Of a stretch of DNA of 64,000 nucleotides, positions 9,113 to 16,133 are shown one piece after another. Within the stretch, counting starts at the first letter, position 1, and each line of letters begins with the position of its first letter. Source of the DNA: a virus; IMG/VR virus record IMGVR_UViG_3300028920_002946, positions 62,001-126,000 of that record; one strand, written 5' to 3'. The notes beneath the pieces are model-generated. The model worked only from the letters and a program-made list of their open reading frames with translations, ran no database searches and had not been told where the DNA came from. The position numbers and the translations under genes are program-made.

Positions 9113-9568
9113 CGGGGTTACAATCAAGGAGGCCGCGAGATCGCGCCAGGGGTCGGTGACGGTGATGGTGCCGGACAGGCTGTGGTATGTCGCGGTGACA
9201 TCCAGGCTGCCCTCGTAAACGCCCGCGCATGCGACGGTGAACATCCTCTCGATGGCCTGGACGCCGGACGCGGCGGACACGCGGTATTTCCAGCGCAGGC
9301 GGTAAGTGCCGGTTGGCCAGTCGTCCGCTATGATGAAGTTGGCCCTGAACAGGCCCGTCCGGAGTTCCTCGGCGCGTCTGTTCAGGGATCCGATGCGCTG
9401 CGGGACGCCCGTGGATGGATCCACCCAGGCGACATCGTAGCGTATCCAGTAGGGCGAGTAGGCGTTGGAAATCCCGTCGGGGTGATAGACCGAGTTGGAC
9501 CAGAACGATACGTTGAGGTCGTCCCTCTCCAGCCTGTAGCCTTGGTAGTAAACGCCCGTCTCGCCCAT
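9110..9568 (-). CDS. Small Ig-like structural protein
   Basis: The 152-residue product is a beta-sandwich-like domain related in pattern to the first 100 residues of the next gene (8172-9053). The ATG at 9568 has GGGAG upstream; an ATG at 9589 is also in frame but lies right against a strong hairpin. The two neighbours probably arose by duplication of one Ig-like domain. A tail or fibre role is inferred from context. Confidence 0.6.
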   Translation of the reverse strand: MGETGVYYQGYRLERDDLNVSFWSNSVYHPDGISNAYSPYWIRYDVAWVDPSTGVPQRIGSLNRRAEELRTGLFRANFIIADDWPTGTYRLRWKYRVSAASGVQAIERMFTVACAGVYEGSLDVTATYHSLSGTITVTDPWRDLAASLIVTP

Positions 9569-9592
9569 GTCGCCGGCTCCCTCGTACATGAA

Positions 9593-9620
9593 GGGCCGGC
9601 GGCGTCACCGCCGTCGGCCC
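9593..9620 (-). terminator. Stem-loop between two structural genes
   Basis: A 12-bp GC-rich stem with one wobble pair and a 4-base loop lies between the stop of the 49-residue gene (9644) and the start of the next. There is no U-tract, so it may be a weak terminator or an RNA-stability or processing hairpin. Confidence 0.45.
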
Positions 9621-9643
9621 GAGTTCCCCTCTCAGGGCAACCC

Positions 9644-9793
9644 CTAGCTCTTGACGGAGCTCTTGACCTCGCCCGAAATCAGCCCGCTCTGGGTCACTGC
9701 GACCTTGGACGCATCCTTCTTGTCCTTGTTCTGCAGATGCGGGTATGCGTTGGGCTTGGCCTTGTTCTCATAGATTCCGGATCCGTTTGGCAT
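9644..9793 (-). CDS. 49-residue hydrophilic peptide
   Basis: This small reading frame starts MPNGSGIYENKAK and ends SGEVKSSVKS. It is Lys- and Ser-rich, without membrane segments. The start has GGAGG five bases upstream, the best ribosome-binding site in the interval. It fills what would otherwise be a 230-base gap in a tightly packed operon. The function is unknown. Confidence 0.6.
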   Translation of the reverse strand: MPNGSGIYENKAKPNAYPHLQNKDKKDASKVAVTQSGLISGEVKSSVKS

Positions 9794-9826
9794 AAGTGCC
9801 TCCTTTATTGCGTGCTGAATCGCGGC

Positions 9827-10228
9827 CTATTCCCCGGGGCCGCCCGGTTTTGGTACCTCGTACGGGTTGGCCAGCATAGAGAAGCTGTCCAGCGTGAACT
9901 CCATGCCGGGTGCGTCGAAGTGGCGCAGGTCGATTGTCTTGACCGGCTCGCCCTCGCCGAAGAAGACAAGACGGTGCTTGACAGGCTGCCCGTCCAGCCG
10001 GAGCAGCTGCACGTCGTTGACCTTCACCTTCAACTCGCGCGCGATGCGGCTGTAGTCCGGGTCGGAGATGAATTTCTTCTTCTGACCCGGCGTGAGGTAC
10101 ACTTTTCTCTCCGTACCGGAGACGGCCGCCTCGATGGCGTTGCTGACGGCGTCGATGTCCGCGGCCTCCTTGAGGAGGCCCTTGGACTCCAGATCCGACG
10201 CGATGCGGTCGAGTCTCTCGGTGATCAT
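9827..10228 (-). CDS. LESKG-module protein, head/tail region
   Basis: The 133-residue protein begins with the helical module found in three neighbours: DRIASDLESKGLLKEA (about 7-22) then DAVSNAIEA. The remaining 100 residues are a compact basic and beta-containing domain of no recognised family. The start codon overlaps the upstream gene's stop (ATGA), implying coupled translation. The shared N-terminus suggests a targeting or cleavable propeptide for virion assembly; this is inference. Confidence 0.65.
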   Translation of the reverse strand: MITERLDRIASDLESKGLLKEAADIDAVSNAIEAAVSGTERKVYLTPGQKKKFISDPDYSRIARELKVKVNDVQLLRLDGQPVKHRLVFFGEGEPVKTIDLRHFDAPGMEFTLDSFSMLANPYEVPKPGGPGE

Positions 10229-10686
10229 TCCCCGTCCTCCGGCTCGTCTATGTCGAGCACGAGTTCTATTTCGAAGTCGATGGTGCCTTTCCCCTCGTCG
10301 ACATCCGGCATGTAGTCCACCTGGTCCTCCCAGATGTAGTCGTCGAAGTCCTCGTCAAGGTCGCTGGTGTCGAGGTCGGAGTACGTCTTCTTGAGGTAGG
10401 GGATCAGCTTCGGGTTGATCTCCTTCTTGAGATCCCCCTCGTGCTCCTCCACCCAGTCCATGATGGCGGCGTTGAGGACGCGGTAGCTCTCGGGGATCGC
10501 CCCGTCGAACGACAGCCTCATCTTCGCCCACACGTCGACCTGGGCGAACATGTCCCGCTCGCCGTCCGCGACGGCCTCGACGGTCGTCTCGTCGACGCTC
10601 TCGAAGCCGAGGAACTCGACGTCCTTGAGCCGGAGGTTGCGCGAGGCCGCCACCTTCATGGCCTGTACAGCTGAAAGCCTGAGCAT
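10225..10686 (-). CDS. Acidic structural-operon protein, unknown
   Basis: The 153-residue product is acidic, with a DLDTSDLDEDFDD stretch near 108-120 and a Glu/Asp-rich C-terminus. The N-terminal 40 residues look like a helix followed by strands. No family was recognised. Its stop overlaps the next gene's start by four bases, so the two are probably made in fixed ratio. A role in tail or head assembly is inferred from position only. Confidence 0.6.
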   Translation of the reverse strand: MLRLSAVQAMKVAASRNLRLKDVEFLGFESVDETTVEAVADGERDMFAQVDVWAKMRLSFDGAIPESYRVLNAAIMDWVEEHEGDLKKEINPKLIPYLKKTYSDLDTSDLDEDFDDYIWEDQVDYMPDVDEGKGTIDFEIELVLDIDEPEDGE

Positions 10687-10694
10687 CGTCGAAC

Positions 10695-10922
10695 CTACCT
10701 GTAGGTTTTACCGAACTCGCCGTCGTCGGTGTTGGTGAAGTTGGCCCCGTCGATCCCCGTCACGCCCTGGTCCCAGTCGGTCGGCTGCAGGGGGGCCTCG
10801 TACACCTCACCCATGATGCCGGTGTACCCCACGGCGATGTCGATGTCGGTCGATATCTTGTACGGCCCCATGGCGGGGGAAACCGACCCTATGGTGCCCT
10901 GGTTCGTCTTTTCCGTTGCCAC
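10695..10922 (-). CDS. 75-residue protein, unknown
   Basis: The short product starts at GTG (MATEKTNQGTIGS) and is rich in Gly, Thr and Asp, with no membrane segment or motif. It lies 8 bases upstream of the 153-residue gene in the same operon. Repeated TG and DG turns resemble other structural proteins here, so a minor virion protein is possible. Confidence 0.5.
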   Translation of the reverse strand: MATEKTNQGTIGSVSPAMGPYKISTDIDIAVGYTGIMGEVYEAPLQPTDWDQGVTGIDGANFTNTDDGEFGKTYR

Positions 10923-10940
10923 TTTGCGGCCCCCGTCCGG

Positions 10941-11225
10941 TTATCCCCTGCGCACGTCGCTTCCCATGATGCTCGCGCAGAGGCTCTTGAGAGACTTGAT
11001 GTTGTCCGCGTGGGAGAGGGCGTCGATGGGCGCCTGCCTCATGAAGTACGCGTCCTTGAGCTTCTGGAGGATTTCGTTGTTCTCGAAATGGAAGAACACC
11101 TTCCTGGTATCCCTCGTCGTCCTCTTGATCTTGTTGCCCGCCGTGGTGAGGAAGGCGGCCAGGTACAGGTCGCAGGTCTTGTAGCCGTCCTCCGTGGCTA
11201 TCAGGTCGCCGTGGATGTTTCCCAT
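10941..11225 (-). CDS. Small protein resembling phage DUF5659 proteins
   Basis: The 94-residue protein carries a DLYLAAFLTTAGNKIKR segment followed by a VFFHFEN strand, a pattern like the small DUF5659 phage family, whose role is unknown. It is helical in its second half. It is the last gene but one before the 147-residue gene in transcription order, separated from it by a hairpin. The family resemblance is from memory and is tentative. Confidence 0.5.
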   Translation of the reverse strand: MGNIHGDLIATEDGYKTCDLYLAAFLTTAGNKIKRTTRDTRKVFFHFENNEILQKLKDAYFMRQAPIDALSHADNIKSLKSLCASIMGSDVRRG

Positions 11226-11280
11226 GCTGTTCCCCTATCGCTATCTTCGATTTGGCCCCGGAACGGCCCATTTAAGCGAA

Positions 11281-11311
11281 AGGTTGCCGAGGCTCCGAAC
11301 CCCGACAACCT
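11281..11311 (-). terminator. Hairpin downstream of the 147-residue gene
   Basis: On the minus strand a 12-bp stem (AGGTTGTCGGGG paired with CCTCGGCAACCT, two G-U pairs) has a 7-base loop and is followed by TTTCGCTT. It lies in the 116-base gap between the stop at 11342 and the start at 11225. Nothing else was seen in this gap. Confidence 0.55.
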
Positions 11312-11341
11312 CGCGATGTCACTCCTGATGTCGGACGACCA

Positions 11342-11785
11342 CTACAGGTCGCTGTTGCCGTAGTAGTAGCCGGTCTCGCCCGAGGCGGGCGCGCCCGTGA
11401 CGCCGGACTGGTCGTTGGCCAGATTCGCCATCACCGCATCGGTGAAGAGGCCGGAGCCGGTGTCGCCGATGTCCTGCCGCGGCCACTCGTCGGCCAAGGT
11501 GAACGTGCCCTCGGTGAGCACCAGCGGCGCGCCGTTGTGCCCGGTGAACACTGCCGAACTCGCGGCCGTCGAAAAGTACTTGAGGACCCCCTGCAGCATG
11601 CTGAACTGCACCTCGTCCGTGATCTCGAGCACGATCGTCTGTCCCCAGACGATGTATTGGTCCTGCCCGATGTTGTATCCGCCCTCCTGGCCGCCGCCGA
11701 GGCCGAGCCTCTTCGTGCAGTCCCTCAGGTAGATCTTGCCGACGTTCGTGCCGAAGTATTCGACCTTGAGCTGATTGTCTGCCAT
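11342..11785 (-). CDS. Virion protein of unknown function (147 aa)
   Basis: The protein is beta-rich and Gly/Thr-rich (VEYFGTNVGKIYLRD, TIVLEITDEVQFSML), reminiscent of tail-tube or decoration-type subunits, but no family was firmly recognised. It has its own upstream TAATnnTCT-type motif and a hairpin terminator after it, so it may be a separately controlled, abundantly made structural protein. Confidence 0.55.
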   Translation of the reverse strand: MADNQLKVEYFGTNVGKIYLRDCTKRLGLGGGQEGGYNIGQDQYIVWGQTIVLEITDEVQFSMLQGVLKYFSTAASSAVFTGHNGAPLVLTEGTFTLADEWPRQDIGDTGSGLFTDAVMANLANDQSGVTGAPASGETGYYYGNSDL

Positions 11786-11825
11786 CTCATCCTCCTTGGA
11801 TGTGCCTCTCTCTGTTGCTGTTGTT

Positions 11826-11841
11826 GGCCCCGTGCGGGGCC
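11826..11841 (-). other. Short GC hairpin in 5' leader
   Basis: A perfect 6-bp GGCCCC/GGGGCC stem with a 4-base loop lies between the candidate promoter at 11857-11875 and the ATG at 11785. There is no U-tract, so it is more likely a leader structure than a terminator. Confidence 0.35.
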
Positions 11842-11856
11842 TGACGTTATTTCAAT

Positions 11857-11875
11857 CCCTATTACTAGATAATTA
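11857..11875 (-). promoter_or_regulatory. Candidate late promoter motif, site 4
   Basis: The minus strand reads TAATTATCTAGTAAT, a full match to TAATnnTCTnnTnAT, 72 bases upstream of the ATG at 11785. Confidence 0.6.
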
Positions 11876-11877
11876 CA

Positions 11878-13173
11878 CTACATAATCATAGCGTGGCTGT
11901 TCCAGAAGGCCTCCGACTGCGACAGCTCCTCGGGGGTGTGCTGGTGGCCTGACCCGCCGCCCTTGATGCCCTTGATGTTTCTTCTGATGGTCTCCGGCGC
12001 CATGGGCGTGCCCGCCGGGGTCGGTTCCGCGTTGAAGGTGATGATGTCCCAGTCCGCCCCTGTCGGCCTGCCGTCCGGCTCCTTCTCGAGCTGTGCCTTG
12101 GAGTACAGCACGACATCGACGTGGTCGGAGGGGATGGGTTGGACGTCCTTGGCCTCGAAATACCTCTGCTCGTACTCCTCCTCGAAGTCGCGCCTCTTCG
12201 TCGTCCTGGTCTTGAGGAGGGGTTCGTTCTGGGGCGTTATCTTGGCGATGGGGCACTTGATGTTCGGATCCTTCACCCTTGCTATCCTCACGAAGTCCGC
12301 ATAGCCCAATTTGGCCTGCCCCGTGCGGATCTGCCTCTCGGCCTCCTTGCGGAGGCTCTCCATCTGCGCGCGCGAGAGTTTCGTGCCGACGAAGTCCGGC
12401 TTCGCCTGCCTGAGCGCGAACTTGTTGATGCCCACCGCCGCCTCCGCATCCTGCTGCGCGGCTGCTGCCTCTATGGTGTTCGAGACGATGTCCAGCTCCT
12501 CGGCCTCCCGGACCAGGCCCTTCGACTCCAACCTTCCAGCTATTTTGTCGATAGCCTCGGCGCATGCATATTTCAAGCCGCTGTATTTGTCCGCCAGGGA
12601 TTCCGAGCCGCCATACTTCTCCATCTGCTCGGTCTCCTCCTGTTTGTCCCATGCGGCGCGCTGCTGCTGCGCCCGCTGCACCATGGCCTTGACCTCGTTG
12701 GGGCCGAGCCTCTTGGCCGTCTGGAACATCTGCTCCACCTTCGCGGCGGGAAGACGACTTAAGATGTTCTGCGTCCAGCGGCCCATCCCGCCGGGCTGCT
12801 CGAAACCGGGCACCACCAGCCAATCGCGGAGTTGCTTACCCTTAAGGCCGACTGCGACCTCGTAGGCATCGTAATCCCCGGGATTGGGGAGATCCTTCTG
12901 TGGGATGCAGTTATGCTTCTGCGAAGCCTGTATCGAGAATGAAAGGCCGTTGGGAAGGTCTATCGGCTCGTTCATCTGAGGGTCGTCGGTTCTTCTTTTG
13001 AGTCTTCTGATGAACTCGTAGTTCGCCTTGCGCGCCTGCGGGGCGCGGGGGTCGATAGCATACGCTTCAACCGTATTGGACACGGTGTCCAGCTCCTCGG
13101 CTTCCTTAAGGAAACCCTTCGACTCGAGGGAGTTGGCGATCCCGTCAATCTTCGAAGCTATCCTGTCGTACAT
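11878..13173 (-). CDS. Protein with two LESKG modules, probable fusion
   Basis: The 431-residue protein holds two copies of the helical module: residues 3-37 (IANSLESKGFLKEAEELDTV) and 205-236 (IAGRLESKGLVREAEELDIV). Each copy is followed by its own domain, so the gene looks like a fusion of two module-bearing proteins. The first unit has a globular region about 75-160; the second is mixed alpha/beta. It follows the 239-residue module protein by 3 bases. Position and repetition suggest virion assembly; the biochemical role is unknown. Confidence 0.65.
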   Translation of the reverse strand: MYDRIASKIDGIANSLESKGFLKEAEELDTVSNTVEAYAIDPRAPQARKANYEFIRRLKRRTDDPQMNEPIDLPNGLSFSIQASQKHNCIPQKDLPNPGDYDAYEVAVGLKGKQLRDWLVVPGFEQPGGMGRWTQNILSRLPAAKVEQMFQTAKRLGPNEVKAMVQRAQQQRAAWDKQEETEQMEKYGGSESLADKYSGLKYACAEAIDKIAGRLESKGLVREAEELDIVSNTIEAAAAQQDAEAAVGINKFALRQAKPDFVGTKLSRAQMESLRKEAERQIRTGQAKLGYADFVRIARVKDPNIKCPIAKITPQNEPLLKTRTTKRRDFEEEYEQRYFEAKDVQPIPSDHVDVVLYSKAQLEKEPDGRPTGADWDIITFNAEPTPAGTPMAPETIRRNIKGIKGGGSGHQHTPEELSQSEAFWNSHAMIM

Positions 13174-13176
13174 CGG

Positions 13177-13896
13177 TCACCCCAAGTATGAGTTGGTTTC
13201 GTACTTGCCGGACGGCATCTTGAACCACGACACCACGAGCTTCGCGTTCTCGATCGGCGTGCGCATGCCGTCCCTCGGCACTTCCCCCAGAGACGCCACG
13301 TCCATGATCGCGCGCCCCTCCCTGCCGGTAAGGAACCCCTCCCACTTCGTGCCGTCCTCGGCTATCGCGACGAGGCCGTTGTCCTCGAGTGCCTTGAATA
13401 TCTCGTCCAACGGTATCTGCGGCCGGTATTCCTTCGACACCTGGCTCAGGATACTGTTGACGCGCTTGCGGCGCGGATCCGATGCCTTCAACATAGGCTT
13501 CGTCTCGCCGGCGTCGATGGTGTTCGCGACGATATCCACCTGCTCGGCCTCGGCGAGGAGCCCCTTGGACTCGAGGTCGTTCGCGATTCTGTCCAAGGCG
13601 CGAGCCACGGACGCTTGAACCGCTTGCGCGGGCCCGCCGATCATGTTCAGCATCTCCGGCGTGATCGGCTTATCGTAAAAGGTGTCAGCTTCATCCTTCG
13701 CGATCTCCCTCGCTTGGGCCACAGACGTTACCACGGAACTGCGTGACACACCGTATCTCGCGTATGTGGTGCCCTCGGCCTCGCGTATTTTGTCCAAGAC
13801 TTGGGCGACGCTGTCGGCAAGTTGTTTGCTGGCGAAGACACCAATAGTCCTAGAACCCTCGTAGTCTCGGGAGAGATAGACCTCATAGATATCCAT
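13177..13896 (-). CDS. Protein with internal LESKG module
   Basis: The 239-residue product starts MDIYEVYLSRDYEG and has an N-terminal alpha/beta domain (about 1-95). The shared module follows at 98-129 (DRIANDLESKGLLAEAEQVD), then a basic region resembling a winged helix (about 145-190). The module being internal here, rather than N-terminal, argues that it is a mobile domain and not just a leader. It lies 14 bases after the Fn3-like gene. The function is unknown. Confidence 0.6.
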   Translation of the reverse strand: MDIYEVYLSRDYEGSRTIGVFASKQLADSVAQVLDKIREAEGTTYARYGVSRSSVVTSVAQAREIAKDEADTFYDKPITPEMLNMIGGPAQAVQASVARALDRIANDLESKGLLAEAEQVDIVANTIDAGETKPMLKASDPRRKRVNSILSQVSKEYRPQIPLDEIFKALEDNGLVAIAEDGTKWEGFLTGREGRAIMDVASLGEVPRDGMRTPIENAKLVVSWFKMPSGKYETNSYLG

Positions 13897-13910
13897 GGTC
13901 GATCTCCGGC

Positions 13911-14345
13911 CTACGGCGTGACATCCAAGACGCCGGCGATGCTCGGGTCGGTATCCTTCTCGACCTTGATCGGGCGCCAGATGTCGGTGTCGGGGTCGAA
14001 CCCGTAGATCTTCTGGCGAAGGGTCGGATCGATCTCGTCGAGGCGCGGCACGATTATCACCGGGCCGGCCGCCCCCTCCGCTCCCGCCGGCGTGACACCC
14101 TTGAGCCAGAGATAGACGGGCGTGATGCTGTTGAAGGGCCTCGGGAAAGCCACAACCACGTGGTGCTTGCTGTAGTACGCGTCGGCCACGTTGGGGATGT
14201 CCCCGATCAGCAAGGCATCATCGATGCCGAAGTTGCTGGCCCTGTACAGGTTCCAACGCGCGTAGGAGCCATCGAGGTTGAGGTCCCAGAAGACCTCCGT
14301 CTTGTCCCCGTTGAATGCGATCTGGACGGTCGGGGCAACAGCCAT
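13911..14345 (-). CDS. Fn3/Ig-like virion protein
   Basis: The 144-residue protein has the strand pattern of a fibronectin type III domain (VEVFWDLNLDG-like start near 16, ARWNLYRAS near 29, VYLWLKGVTPAG near 77), as in many phage tail proteins. Its leader has a TAATnnTCT-type motif 56 bases upstream and AAAGGTGG near the ATG. It probably starts the transcript carrying the LESKG-module genes. Confidence 0.6.
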   Translation of the reverse strand: MAVAPTVQIAFNGDKTEVFWDLNLDGSYARWNLYRASNFGIDDALLIGDIPNVADAYYSKHHVVVAFPRPFNSITPVYLWLKGVTPAGAEGAAGPVIIVPRLDEIDPTLRQKIYGFDPDTDIWRPIKVEKDTDPSIAGVLDVTP

Positions 14346-14400
14346 GTGGGGCCACCTTTATTGTCTGTTCGAGGGGGCGAAGCGCCCTCCGCAAGGCATG

Positions 14401-14419
14401 CCGGATGAAAAGATTATTC
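14401..14419 (-). promoter_or_regulatory. Candidate late promoter motif, site 5
   Basis: The minus strand reads GAATAATCTTTTCAT, matching the consensus except the first base, 56 bases upstream of the ATG at 14345, just after the exonuclease gene stop. Confidence 0.6.
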
Positions 14420-14422
14420 GAG

Positions 14423-15301
14423 TCAGCGGCCCGGGTTGCCGCGGCGGTCGCCGCGCTTGAAGTCCCGCACCCTCTTGAAGGCGCGCCCGAGGTGCCTGCG
14501 GTACTCCTCCGTGTCCGCCACGTCGATGTGCTCGCGGACGTACCCCATGATGGCCCTGAAGGCCGTCACCGTGGACTCGACGTCCGACATCGCCGCGTGC
14601 CACCCCTCTATCTTCACCCCCAGGGCCTGCAGGACCCTCTCCAGCGTCGCCGAGGGCCTCCCCTCGGCGTTGCGTATGCCCGACAGCACCTTGGCCGCTG
14701 TGGCGTCCCCAGAGGCCTCCAGCGCCTCGAGCATGGGGTAGAAGAAGAACCTGGCGAACAGCATGGTGTCCCAGACGCCGCGGTTGGGGATCCTCCCCAC
14801 CTTCGTGGCGACCATGCGCAAATCGAACTCCGGGTTGTGGCCCACGAGCAGGGCGTTGTGCCTCGCGCAGAAGTCCTTGAACTCCCGCAGAACCTCCATC
14901 TCGGGCCGGGCCTCGAGGCCGCTCTCCTCGTACCTGGTCATCTTGAGCACGTCCTCGACCGTCATGTGCCGCTTGTCGGCGGGCGTATTCTCGCCAACCT
15001 TCTGCTGCTCGATCTGCCTCCGCGTCTGATCCGTGAGCGCTGCCCGGGCGTGCATCGAGTCGATCTTCTTAAGGTCGGGGCCGCGGACGGCGACGGCGGC
15101 CACCTCGGTCACTTGGTGCGTGTGCTGGTCGAGGCCGGTCGTCTCCGTGTCGAAGAAGATGAAGGTCTCACTCGACAGGCGGTCGAGAAGCTCCCTGAGA
15201 GGCCCAAGATACTTCGCCTTGCCCGTGCCCGCCATCCTCTCCAGATAGGCTTCCACGACCCTCAGGCGCCTGCTCCCCATCCTGTGCATGCTCATCGACA
15301 T
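14423..15301 (-). CDS. DnaQ-like 3'-5' exonuclease (DEDDh)
   Basis: The 292-residue protein is a DnaQ/RNase T-type exonuclease. Metal-binding residues are visible: FFDTETTGLD (D51, E53), HNPEFD (D160), and the DEDDh motif HAAMSD (H235, D240). Such enzymes remove 3' nucleotides from DNA or RNA, as in proofreading or degradation of host nucleic acid. A basic tail ends the protein. It sits among structural genes, away from the replication cluster, so a nucleic-acid processing role other than proofreading is possible. Several in-frame Met codons (1, 3, 5, 8) leave the exact start open. Confidence 0.88.
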   Translation of the reverse strand: MSMSMHRMGSRRLRVVEAYLERMAGTGKAKYLGPLRELLDRLSSETFIFFDTETTGLDQHTHQVTEVAAVAVRGPDLKKIDSMHARAALTDQTRRQIEQQKVGENTPADKRHMTVEDVLKMTRYEESGLEARPEMEVLREFKDFCARHNALLVGHNPEFDLRMVATKVGRIPNRGVWDTMLFARFFFYPMLEALEASGDATAAKVLSGIRNAEGRPSATLERVLQALGVKIEGWHAAMSDVESTVTAFRAIMGYVREHIDVADTEEYRRHLGRAFKRVRDFKRGDRRGNPGR

Positions 15302-15311
15302 ACACAGATAA

Positions 15312-15330
15312 GGGCATTAGTAGGAAATTA
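15312..15330 (-). promoter_or_regulatory. Candidate late promoter motif, site 6
   Basis: The minus strand reads TAATTTCCTACTAAT, matching the consensus except at position 7. It starts 11 bases before the first ATG of the exonuclease gene and 32 before its fourth Met. It overlaps the stop codon of the 52-residue gene. Confidence 0.5.
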
Positions 15331-15486
15331 CTTCCGGATGGGTTCGACGATTTTGCAGAGGTAGCACTCCGTCCAATTCACGGACATATCCTCGTAGAGA
15401 GCGCGGGCGTCGAGTTCGTCCCCGAACGGAATCACCTCGACGGGCGCGTCATCGCGCTTGCGGATCACGATCCACTTGGGTTCCAC
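15328..15486 (-). CDS. 52-residue protein, GTG start
   Basis: A short frame starting with GTG encodes MEPKWIVIRKRDD and ends KIVEPIRK. It includes a CYLC pair near 41-44 that could bind metal. It fills the interval between the exonuclease gene and the AT-rich repeats. No strong ribosome-binding site is visible, so confidence is moderate. The function is unknown. Confidence 0.5.
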   Translation of the reverse strand: MEPKWIVIRKRDDAPVEVIPFGDELDARALYEDMSVNWTECYLCKIVEPIRK

Positions 15487-15505
15487 GGGATCTCGAATGC
15501 GAAAT

Positions 15506-15525
15506 TAATATTAGTTAATATTAAA
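15506..15525. repeat. AT-rich 20-bp direct repeat, copy 1
   Basis: The sequence TAATATTAGTTAATATTAAA recurs exactly at 15558-15577. Each copy is nearly palindromic (TTAATATT-type half-sites) and stands out in a GC-rich genome. An operator or a relic of insertion of the adjacent methylase gene is plausible. Confidence 0.7.
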
Positions 15526-15557
15526 ACGGCTGCCATCGGCATCCGACGGTGCAAAAC

Positions 15558-15577
15558 TAATATTAGTTAATATTAAA
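15558..15577. repeat. AT-rich 20-bp direct repeat, copy 2
   Basis: This is an exact copy of the repeat at 15506-15525, offset by 52 bases, and overlaps the stop codon of the MT-A70 methylase gene. Confidence 0.7.
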
Positions 15578-16133
15578 TCAGAGACAGGTCCACATCACAG
15601 TCAATCTCGTCACCCCACACATCCCATCCGACAGACTTCTGCCTAGCGAACAGCTCTATTCGCGGAACATCGCCGCAAACATCAACAATCTTTCCCCGTA
15701 TGTCATCAGGCTTTTTAGAATGACCGCCTCTTTGATGCATAAACACATTAGGAATTCTACTCACGGTATCAACCGTAAACCTTCCTCGAGTACCAAACAG
15801 AATATGCTCAGTCGCACCCCTGAAATAAAATCCCATGCCATTGTTAATGACATTTCCTTGCTTATCAACCTTCACCCAGGTAAGAGTTGTTTTGTAACTG
15901 AATCCCCAAGCACTCATAACCTCAAAACCATACACTATCTTAGGATTCGTAACCCACAGAAAAAGGGCGCTGTTGTCGTCCGCTATCTCCGAAACAGGTA
16001 GCCGACAGATCTTCTCAACCGTCATCGTACCGTAATGGGCCTGCGGATTTCCCCCACGAGCGGCTTTTCTCCGCTTCTTCATCTTACCGTAATCCCAAGG
16101 GGGGTCGGCGTAAATAACGCTATACCTCTTCAC
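15573..16133 (-). CDS. MT-A70-family adenine methyltransferase
   Basis: The 186-residue protein is an MT-A70-type N6-adenine methyltransferase. It opens KRYSVIYADPPWDYG, with the catalytic DPPW at 10-13, and has the family's conserved later segments (ALFLWVTNP, GFEVMSAWGFSYKTTLTWVK, ATEHILFGTRG). The GTG start at 16133 overlaps the stop of the glycosyltransferase gene (GTGA), so translation is coupled. Its base composition is clearly more AT-rich than its neighbours, and exact AT-rich repeats flank its 3' end, suggesting recent acquisition. It probably modifies phage or host DNA; self-protection is inference. Confidence 0.88.
   Translation of the reverse strand: MKRYSVIYADPPWDYGKMKKRRKAARGGNPQAHYGTMTVEKICRLPVSEIADDNSALFLWVTNPKIVYGFEVMSAWGFSYKTTLTWVKVDKQGNVINNGMGFYFRGATEHILFGTRGRFTVDTVSRIPNVFMHQRGGHSKKPDDIRGKIVDVCGDVPRIELFARQKSVGWDVWGDEIDCDVDLSLI

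Noticed and set aside
9589-9608. Start of the small Ig-like gene at 9589
   Set aside because: That ATG abuts a strong stem and has no ribosome-binding site; the ATG at 9568 is better supported.
11826-11841. GGCCCC/GGGGCC hairpin as a terminator
   Set aside because: It lies between a candidate promoter and its gene, and has no U-tract.
15506-15577. AT-rich repeats considered as a CRISPR array or origin
   Set aside because: There are only two copies with no regular unique spacers, and no iteron cluster or initiator gene is adjacent. They are listed as direct repeats only.
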